Assembly (NCBI GenBank): GCA_021793595.1
Contig: JAJYSL010000159.1
Location: forward strand, 1-9,943
Direction: 5' to 3'
From: Acidobacteriota bacterium
GTDB taxonomy: Bacteria; Acidobacteriota; Terriglobia; Terriglobales; Acidobacteriaceae
DNA length: 9,943 bases
This document shows positions 4,174 through 9,943 of this stretch, piece after piece; the stretch's first letter is position 1; each line of letters opens with the position of its first letter. A program made the translations under genes and the position numbers. Under the pieces are notes generated by a model. It was not told the DNA's origin. It saw nothing but the letters and a program-made list of their open reading frames with translations, and searched no databases.

Positions 4174-6846
4174 ATGGCGACGAAAGTAGACCAGGCCGTT
4201 CAAAGAGATTTGACCGCTGAGGTCGCAGAATGGATCGAAGCATTTGACGAGGTGGTTGCGCAGGATTGGGAGCAGGGAGCCGCTCTGCTGGCCGCACTCC
4301 GCGCGCGCGCCCGTGAAGCTGGGGTGCCAGCAGTAGGCGAAGTGGTAACGCCGTACTGGAATACCATCCCCAAACATGACGAAGTTCCGTATCCAGGGGA
4401 TCGTCAGATGGAGCGGCGTATCGAAGCGTTGCTGCGCTGGAATGCGATGGCGATGGTCCATCATCAGAACAAGGAAGATGCCGGTATCGGCGGCCATATC
4501 TCCACCTATTCCTCCCTGGCAACCCTGCTGGAAGTGGGATTCAATCACTTCTTTAAAGCCCGCTATGGTGACCAGCCGGGCGACCTGATTTATTTTCAGG
4601 GTCATGCTTCACCCGGCGTCTATGCGCGAGCGTATCTGGAAGGTCGCTTCGACGACGATCGGCTCAACAATTTCCGCCATGAATTACGCGACACCCCCGG
4701 CCTTTCCAGCTATCCACACCCTTGGTTGATGCCGGACTTCTGGCAGTTCCCAACAGTTTCCATGGGTATCGGCCCACTGAACGCCATTTATCAAGCGCGC
4801 TTCATGAAGTATCTGGAGAACCGGGACCTGATCGAGAAGACGGATCGAAAGGTCTGGGCGTTTGTCGGAGACGGCGAGACGGACGAGGTCGAAACCTTGG
4901 GCGCCGTTTCTCTGGGATCAAGAGAAAAACTGGACAACCTGATTTTCGTCGTTAATTGCAATCTGCAGCGACTCGACGGTCCGGTACGCGGCAATAAGCG
5001 CATCATCGATGAGCTGGAGGCCACGTTCCGCGGAGCCGGCTGGAACGTCATTAAGGTGATCTGGGGTTCGGACTGGGACGAGTTGTTCGAGCGCGACCAC
5101 CAGGGGCTGCTGTTGAAGCGCATGGAAGAATGCGTCGACGGCGATTACCAGACCTTCAAAGCCAAGAACGGCAAGTATCTGCGCGAGAACTTCTTCGGCA
5201 AATATCCTGAGCTGCTGAAGCTGGTGGAAGATAAGACCGACAAGCAGATTTTCAGGTTGCATCGCGGCGGTCACGATCCCGCGAAGATTTATAACGCCTA
5301 CAAGCGGGCCGTCGAACACAAGGGCAGCCCGACTGTCATTCTGGCAAAAACTGTCAAAGGCTACGGACTTGGCTCAGCGCAGGCCCGCAACGCCACCCAC
5401 TCGGAAAAGAAGCTAACCGACGAGAGCCTCGCAGAGTTCGTGAAGCATTTCGATATTCCGCTCCCGGAAGGCGCCGCCAAGCACGCGGATTTCTATCGCC
5501 CCGATCCCAGCGATCCGGCAATGCAGTACTTGCAGGCACGACGTGCCGCCCTCGGAGGCTCGCTTCCGAAGCGCGAAGTTCCCAAGCCAACCTTTGAAGC
5601 GCCTAAGCTGGATTTTTTCAATGAATGGCTTGCAGGGTCGAAGGGTCGCGCCGTATCCACCACCGGCGGCTTTGTCGGAATTCTGCGCGGCTTGATGAAG
5701 GATGAAAAAATCGGCAAACTCATCGTCCCCATCGTTCCCGATGAAGCCCGCACCTTTGGCATGGAGTCAGCCATCAAGCAGGTTGGCATTTATGCCCACG
5801 AAGGCCAGAAGTACACCCCCCATGATGCCGACATGCTGCTGTCTTACCGAGAGAATGTCGACGGACAAATTCTGGAAGAGGGCATCACCGAAGCCGGGTC
5901 CATGGCGTCCTTCACGGCTGCGGGAACGGCCTATGCCAACTACCGCATTCCGATGATCCCGTTCTACATGTATTACTCGATGTTTGGCTTCCAACGTATT
6001 GGAGACATGGCGTGGGCCTTCGCTGATTCACGCGGCAAGGGCTTTATGATGGGCGGCACTGCGGGGCGCACCACCATGCTGGGCGAAGGACTGCAGCATC
6101 AGGATGGTCACTCGCCGGTGTTGTCCGGCACCATTCCCACCTGCCTCACCTATGATCCTGCGTATGCGTACGAAATGGCCGTCATCATCCAGGACGGAAT
6201 TCGTCGCATGTATGAGGCCGGCGAGAATTGCTTCTACTACATCACCATGTACAACGAAGCCTATCCAATGCCGGCGATGCCTTCCGGTGAGGGAATTCAG
6301 GAAGGAATTCTCCGCGGTATTTACAAGTACAAAGCCGCAGAGGGTGGCAAGGCGCAGGCGCAGATCTTCGGCTCCGGCCCCATTTTGAACGAGGCGGTTC
6401 GCGCACAGCAGATTTTGGTGGAAAAATACAAGATCGCTGCCGATGTCTGGAGCGTCACCAGCTACAACGAGCTGCGGCGCGACGCCCTGCGTGTGGAGCG
6501 CTGGAATCGGCTGCATCCCGGAGAGAAACAGCAGACACCGTACGTTCTGGCGGCTCTGGGCAAAGCTGCGGGTCCAATTATTGCGGCGAGCGATTACATG
6601 AAGTCGATGCCGGACGGACTGGCGCCCTGGCTCGGATCGCGGCTGGTGTCACTCGGCACCGATGGCTTTGGCCGCTCGGACAACCGCGAGCATCTGCGCC
6701 GTCACTTTGAAGTGGACGCAGAATCGATCGTCGCATCGACTCTTTCCAAATTGGCGCGCGACGGTGTTATCAAGACCGAGATCGCCGAAAAGGCCTTTGC
6801 GGAACTTGGGTTGTCCACCGAAGGCGCAGGCTCGGCGCTGGCATAA
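4174..6846 (+). CDS. aceE: Pyruvate dehydrogenase E1 component, homodimeric type
   Basis: This is the ThDP-dependent E1 of the pyruvate dehydrogenase complex. It decarboxylates pyruvate and passes the acetyl group to the lipoyl domain of E2 in the cytoplasm, feeding acetyl-CoA into the TCA cycle. It has 890 aa, against 887 in E. coli AceE. Similarity is evident throughout: NKEDAGIGGHISTYSS near residue 110, the ThDP motif GDGETDE at 232-238 with NCN at 261-263 (E. coli Asp230 and Asn258/260), LQRLDGPVRGN, KTVKGYG with the mobile-loop His409 (E. coli His407), TFGMES, YYSMFGFQRIGD, GEGLQHQDGHS and the C-terminal LGTDGFGRSDNRE. The ATG at 4174 is chosen for its AAGGGG site and family-like MATK start; ATG 4159 is an alternative. 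No aceF or lpd lies in the window, so the other subunits are encoded elsewhere. Confidence 0.96.
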   Translation: MATKVDQAVQRDLTAEVAEWIEAFDEVVAQDWEQGAALLAALRARAREAGVPAVGEVVTPYWNTIPKHDEVPYPGDRQMERRIEALLRWNAMAMVHHQNKEDAGIGGHISTYSSLATLLEVGFNHFFKARYGDQPGDLIYFQGHASPGVYARAYLEGRFDDDRLNNFRHELRDTPGLSSYPHPWLMPDFWQFPTVSMGIGPLNAIYQARFMKYLENRDLIEKTDRKVWAFVGDGETDEVETLGAVSLGSREKLDNLIFVVNCNLQRLDGPVRGNKRIIDELEATFRGAGWNVIKVIWGSDWDELFERDHQGLLLKRMEECVDGDYQTFKAKNGKYLRENFFGKYPELLKLVEDKTDKQIFRLHRGGHDPAKIYNAYKRAVEHKGSPTVILAKTVKGYGLGSAQARNATHSEKKLTDESLAEFVKHFDIPLPEGAAKHADFYRPDPSDPAMQYLQARRAALGGSLPKREVPKPTFEAPKLDFFNEWLAGSKGRAVSTTGGFVGILRGLMKDEKIGKLIVPIVPDEARTFGMESAIKQVGIYAHEGQKYTPHDADMLLSYRENVDGQILEEGITEAGSMASFTAAGTAYANYRIPMIPFYMYYSMFGFQRIGDMAWAFADSRGKGFMMGGTAGRTTMLGEGLQHQDGHSPVLSGTIPTCLTYDPAYAYEMAVIIQDGIRRMYEAGENCFYYITMYNEAYPMPAMPSGEGIQEGILRGIYKYKAAEGGKAQAQIFGSGPILNEAVRAQQILVEKYKIAADVWSVTSYNELRRDALRVERWNRLHPGEKQQTPYVLAALGKAAGPIIAASDYMKSMPDGLAPWLGSRLVSLGTDGFGRSDNREHLRRHFEVDAESIVASTLSKLARDGVIKTEIAEKAFAELGLSTEGAGSALA

Positions 6847-6864
6847 TTTGATCCGCAACCAAAG

Positions 6865-6902
6865 GCGGCATGGTGGCACTCGCCTTCATGCCGCTTCTTT
6901 GT
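6865..6902 (+). terminator. Probable terminator after aceE
   Basis: GCGGCATG (6865-6872) and CATGCCGC (6887-6894) form a perfect 8-bp GC-rich stem with a 14-base loop, followed by TTCTTTGT. It starts 18 bases after the aceE stop. The T-tract is interrupted, so strength is uncertain, but position and structure fit intrinsic termination. Confidence 0.5.
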
Positions 6903-7188
6903 CCGCCCCCAGCCCGGCCTTATGGCGTGAAGATCACCTCAACTCGCTACAATTGATGTAGACACTTTCAGGCCAAGGCCTTCAGGGCGCTCCATTTTTT
7001 GTCGGGTGCCGGGTACCCATTCAAGCCGTTTTTTTTAGCGTGAGTGGGACCGAAAATTGGCCCGCCAGAGCAGAAACATGCGCTAAGCCATTGCGGAATA
7101 GTAATTTATAGGCATAGCCACCGCTGCATAAACCTTCAACTTTCCCGCATAATCCTTCCACTTGGTGCGCAATTCTCCCGCCAAACCC
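6903..7188. other. Intergenic stretch with short palindromes
   Basis: No gene is recognisable here. It contains a small palindrome, AAGGCCTT (6975-6982), and the larger 7016-7048 hairpin listed separately. The remainder up to the end of the oxidoreductase pseudogene shows no RNA gene, no protein-like frame and no clear terminator. Confidence 0.5.
7016..7048. repeat. Palindromic hairpin with T8 loop, REP-like
   Basis: CCCATTCAAGC (7016-7026) pairs with GCGTGAGTGGG (7038-7048): 11 positions with one G-T wobble and one mismatch, and a loop of CG, eight T and A. From memory, similar GGGTGCCCCA-TTCAAGC...GTGGG palindromes are scattered between genes in Acidobacteriota genomes, and the preceding GGGTGCCGGGTACCC fits that style. 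It may be a dispersed intergenic repeat or a terminator-like element; the T-run is in the loop rather than after the stem. Confidence 0.5.
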
Positions 7189-7768
7189 CTACATCCCCAG
7201 AACCTGATCCAGCAGCTGATTTAGGACTCGTTGCGCTTCGAGGATGGAGAAGCGGTGATCTGCGGCGCCGGCGAGATCGGTGTTGGCAAATGCAACCCGG
7301 CCGAATGGCGCACGGCGCAGAATCTCTCGTGGCGCAGGCTGGCCATCTTTGCCGAAAAAGAATCCGGGCTGGGGGCTTAGATACGCGTGACCCCAATCGG
7401 TTGAGAATGATGCCGGCGATATCCTTCTGCGCATCGAAGCCGTACTTTGCAAACATGGTGTTGAACTGCTCTTCCGTGTCTGTAATGTTGTTGGGCAGGG
7501 AATTGTAGACACCGTCGCGGATGGTGTGGCCAGCCTGCATGACAGCCAGCGTATTGCCGTTGGAATGGCTGTATTCGCCAACGCCGCCATAGCCGGTAAA
7601 CTCGTCGGTCGTCGTTGAAGCCAGCAGATCCGCAGGCTTGAGGCCGCTTAGTAGCGTAGCTCCGGAGACCATTAATGTGGAGCCAAGAAAATCGCGGCGA
7701 GTAATGGGGTCATCCACGCCCAGGCTGCTATCGCTGGGCGCCGCAGACTTAGGATCGGGATCGGCCAT
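7189..7768 (-). pseudogene. Tat-exported FAD-dependent oxidoreductase, internally deleted and frameshifted
   Basis: The minus strand starts at the Met at 7768 with a twin-arginine signal (TRRDFLG, Arg24-Arg25, then LMVSGATLLSG), followed by YGGVGEYSHSNGNTLAV and TIRDGVYN. This is the N-terminus of a spermidine dehydrogenase-like family of exported flavoproteins, which next should show an FAD-binding GxGxxG region. Instead the frame jumps, at about 7466-7474, to QFNTMFAKYGFDAQKDIAGIILNR, which belongs near the C-terminus, so several hundred residues are missing. One extra base at 7395-7396 then shifts the frame: W-GHAYLSPQPGFFFG continues only in the neighbouring frame, then FGRVAFANTDLAGAADHR, ending at 7189. 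The FAD domain is gone, so the product is dead. It lies divergent from the DUF4832-like gene. Confidence 0.82.
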
Positions 7769-7868
7769 TCGCAACTCGCTTCCGATTGTTTTTTTATTGC
7801 ACAGAATCCTATCGCATCCGCAAGATTTATGTAAGATATGGAAATTAACAGATATGCGGAATCCTCCA
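7769..7868. promoter_or_regulatory. Divergent promoter region
   Basis: About 100 bases separate the two divergent starts. The region holds a T-rich tract (7788-7798) and TTGCAC (7797-7802), a fair -35. AT-rich sequence (TTTATGTAAGATATG, 7826-7840) could supply a -10 for the rightward gene, but spacing is not ideal. No repeat or operator is evident. Confidence 0.3.
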
Positions 7869-9335
7869 ATGCGTAAAAATCGATTCACCTTGAAGTCCTG
7901 CAGGCAAACTAGCCTGAACTGGTGCTGCTTTTGGCTGTTTCTCATCGTCGCTATCGCGGCGCAGGCGTATGGGCAAACCGACACCGTGGTAATTCGACCA
8001 GTGGAGACTCACGATGTGCTGGTGAATCCTGGAATGGGAATTACGACATTCCAGCGGTTCAACGGCGACGCGATCAATCCGAAATTTACGTGGTCGGAGT
8101 TCGGCCCGGTGACACGCCTGCAGCAGGCTCCGACGAAACCGGACTTTCCCGACACGTCGATCGCCTACGTTCGCTGGTACTGGAACACCATCGAGCCGGA
8201 GCAAGGAAAATATCGCTGGGACATTATTGATCTCGCGCTTCAGGAAGCGAAAGAGCACGGACAGAGATTGGCGATTCGCTTGATGCCGTATGCTGGAAAA
8301 GATGGCTCCATCGAACCATTGCCTGCCTGGTACCAGAACTCCGGCGCGCGGCGCGCCAACAAGCCAACTGATCCCGATGGCAGCGTGTGGCAGCCGGATT
8401 TCAGCGATCCGCTCTATCTGAAAGATTGGGGAGAGCTGGTCGCCGCCGCGGGAGAGAGATACGACGGAAATCCTTACCTCGACAGCGTCGACATCTCTTC
8501 CGTTGGATATTGGGGCGAAGGCTGGAGTCCGTACATGCCGGCATTTCCGGTTCAAAAAGAGTTGATCGATATCTGGCTCAAGGCGTTTCCGCGTACGACG
8601 TTGCTGATGAACTTTGATGAGCCCGAGGCGCTGGCGTACGGCACGCAGCAAGGCGCTGGCTGGCGACTGGATTGTCTGGGAGATATGCGCTTGTCATCGA
8701 ACGACGGGTTCTTTTCGCCGGAGATGCTGGACGTCTATCCACAACAAGTGGTGCGTGCTGGAATTCAGAATGTATGGCAGCGCAGCCCGGTTTCTTTGGA
8801 AACATGTGGCACTCCGTGGAGTTGGAAAAGAGATGGCTTCGACGTTTCCTACATCCTCGACCAGGCGCTGCGCTGGCACATCAGTTCGCTGAACGTGAAG
8901 TCTTCTCCGATCCCGCCAGACTGGAAGCCTCAGTTTGAGGCGTTTGAAAAGAAGATGGGCTATCGCTTCGTCCTGCGTCGCCTGGAGTATCCAAAAACGG
9001 TGAGGCCGGGGGAAATGATGCCCATGCACATGTGGTGGCTAAACGCCGGAGTGGCCCCCGTCTACCGGAAATACTGGCTGGCCGTGGAACTCCGCTCCGC
9101 TAATAGCAGTGCAGTGATTCGAGTTCCCGCCGATGTGCGCAAGTGGCTTCCCGGAGATGCGGTGGTCGACGATTCGCTGTACATCCCCGACAACCTCGCT
9201 CCAGGCACCTATACATTTCGCGTGGCGATGCTCGATCCCCAGACGCAACTACCCGCGATTCGATTTGGCATTCAGGGACGACAGGCCGACGGATGGTATG
9301 ACATGGGAACAATTGTGGTTGCAGCGCAAAAGTAG
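7869..9335 (+). CDS. Secreted TIM-barrel glycosidase-like protein, DUF4832-type
   Basis: The protein has 488 aa from the ATG at 7869 (alternative ATG 7854 adds five residues; GGA at 7858-7860 is a weak ribosome site for 7869). Residues 1-34 form a Sec signal peptide: basic start, hydrophobic CCFWLFLIVAIA and a likely cut near AQA/YGQ. The mature part begins with NPGMGITTFQ, then YVRWYWNTIEPEQGKYRWD (Glu109), the Trp-x-x-x-E-P-x-x-G-x-Y-x-W signature of TIM-barrel glycosidases. DISSVGYWGEGW (Glu217) lies at a strand end where a catalytic acid is expected. From about residue 363, GYRFVLRRLEYPKTVRPGE opens the C-terminal beta-sandwich of the DUF4832 kind. Substrate and activity are unknown; action on an extracellular or periplasmic polysaccharide is inferred. 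The gene is intact, unlike its neighbours on the left. Confidence 0.75.
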   Translation: MRKNRFTLKSCRQTSLNWCCFWLFLIVAIAAQAYGQTDTVVIRPVETHDVLVNPGMGITTFQRFNGDAINPKFTWSEFGPVTRLQQAPTKPDFPDTSIAYVRWYWNTIEPEQGKYRWDIIDLALQEAKEHGQRLAIRLMPYAGKDGSIEPLPAWYQNSGARRANKPTDPDGSVWQPDFSDPLYLKDWGELVAAAGERYDGNPYLDSVDISSVGYWGEGWSPYMPAFPVQKELIDIWLKAFPRTTLLMNFDEPEALAYGTQQGAGWRLDCLGDMRLSSNDGFFSPEMLDVYPQQVVRAGIQNVWQRSPVSLETCGTPWSWKRDGFDVSYILDQALRWHISSLNVKSSPIPPDWKPQFEAFEKKMGYRFVLRRLEYPKTVRPGEMMPMHMWWLNAGVAPVYRKYWLAVELRSANSSAVIRVPADVRKWLPGDAVVDDSLYIPDNLAPGTYTFRVAMLDPQTQLPAIRFGIQGRQADGWYDMGTIVVAAQK

Positions 9336-9622
9336 CGTACGGCGGGCATTGTATGGACGGTATCTTCAGCGCATGTTCTTCGTCCGTTTTAAAGATACGA
9401 GGATCTCTCGTTCCCACTTTGAAGGGAAGACTCCGCTCCTCCACCACGCATGCGCGCTAAATGTTCGAGATGCGATCCCGCGCCGCCAGAACTAATCCAT
9501 GCTTGCGCATTCCTATTGGCTACAGGCTGAAAAATTATCCAAAGCTTCTCTTTTTGAACGGTTTCATTTGTGTCCGTTTAGCAATCCTCATGGCTGGGTG
9601 TACCAGCAGTTGCTTCGCGGAA
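9336..9622. other. Convergent intergenic stretch
   Basis: This stretch lies between two convergent genes. Frames here are short and carry no recognisable protein similarity. I see no strong hairpin followed by T-residues and no RNA gene. Confidence 0.4.
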
Positions 9623-9943
9623 TCAATTCGATTCGCTCTTCAGCCAGCGGTCGAACCAGGCAAAGGCTTCTTTCTGCATCGAGATATCGAACTTATGCGG
9701 TCCATCATGGAAGCTGGCCCGAAATCGTTCCGGGAAACCTGCCTTGTTGTAAATCTCCGTCAAAATCCGGTCGGCCCGTTCCATTTCGGTAAGAGTAAAC
9801 AGCGAATCCTGCCGATTGTTCAACACCAACGCCGGATTGGGAGCCGTTAGTCCCAGGATCTCAGGATAGTCCAGCTCACGCGGCAGTCCCGGGACATAGC
9901 ACATCCATGTGTGGGTGTAGCTTTTGTTCAACACATCATCCCG
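9623..9943 (-). CDS. Alpha/beta hydrolase, C-terminal part (runs off right edge)
   Basis: The minus strand frame is open from the right edge (starting RDDVLNKSYTHTWM) to the stop at 9623, 106 residues. It contains the last two members of an alpha/beta-hydrolase catalytic triad: the acid in NRQDSLFT and the His in HDGPHKFD, followed by an amphipathic C-terminal helix (QKEAFAWFDRWL). The style PxLVLNNRQDxLFTLxEM...YxKAGxPERF...GPHKFD matches acetyl-xylan-esterase-like hydrolases of the Abhydrolase_7 kind, usually secreted in related bacteria. The nucleophile Ser and N-terminus lie outside the window. It converges with the DUF4832-like gene, and both may act on plant or microbial carbohydrate, which is inference from the families. 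Confidence 0.8.
   Translation of the reverse strand, partial: RDDVLNKSYTHTWMCYVPGLPRELDYPEILGLTAPNPALVLNNRQDSLFTLTEMERADRILTEIYNKAGFPERFRASFHDGPHKFDISMQKEAFAWFDRWLKSESN

Noticed and set aside
7638..7853. 5' extension of the DUF4832-like gene
   Set aside because: It lies antisense to the oxidoreductase pseudogene start and would precede a clear signal peptide.
7136..7984. 282-residue minus-strand ORF as an intact gene
   Set aside because: Its N-terminal part precedes the real Tat-signal start and its C-terminal part is out-of-frame sequence after the insertion near 7395.

Overview
The window reads like a chromosomal accessory region from a free-living, carbohydrate-using heterotroph, most likely an Acidobacteriota (Terriglobia-type) bacterium. 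This assignment is inference. It rests on the style of the tyrosine integrase C-terminus, the homodimeric AceE, a DUF4832-type secreted carbohydrate protein, several oxidoreductase and hydrolase families common there, and the 'CCCATTCAAGC...GCGTGAGTGGG' palindrome. No marker gene fixes the taxon.

Left part (1-2377, all +): the 3' end of a gene with a PD-(D/E)XK nuclease-like signature, a tiny overlapping ORF, then a complete two-gene type IV toxin-antitoxin / abortive-infection module. The module is AbiEi (winged-helix antitoxin-repressor) followed by AbiEii (nucleotidyltransferase toxin). A long imperfect dyad sits directly in front of AbiEi and looks like its autoregulatory operator. The two genes overlap by 4 bases, and AbiEii starts at a TTG behind a strong GGAGG.

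Junction (2378-3130): a repeat-rich non-coding stretch holding a 12-bp perfect hairpin, GCAGAGGT motifs spaced 42-43 bp apart, repeats of GGGTCC(A/G)ATAAG type, and the 3' part of tRNA-Asp (anticodon GTC to CCA) without its 5' half. Next to it, on the minus strand, lies the C-terminal half of a tyrosine integrase. This is the anatomy of an integration site. The orientation of the tRNA fragment suggests that the AbiE side is the distal end of one element and the integrase the near end of another, or of its relic.

Decay zone (3130-3990): the truncated integrase abuts a 5'-truncated, frameshifted GH36 alpha-galactosidase remnant lying head-to-head with it.

Housekeeping island (4174-6846, +): a complete pyruvate dehydrogenase E1 (aceE, about 890 aa), without aceF or lpd in the window, followed by a plausible hairpin terminator.

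Right part (6847-9943): an acidobacterial-style palindrome; a minus-strand pseudogene of a Tat-exported FAD-dependent oxidoreductase that keeps only its N- and C-terminal parts; a divergent intact gene for a secreted TIM-barrel/DUF4832-like protein; and the C-terminal end of an alpha/beta hydrolase running in from the right edge on the minus strand. In all, three decayed genes flank healthy ones, so the region looks like a rearrangement hot spot next to a tRNA-type integration site.
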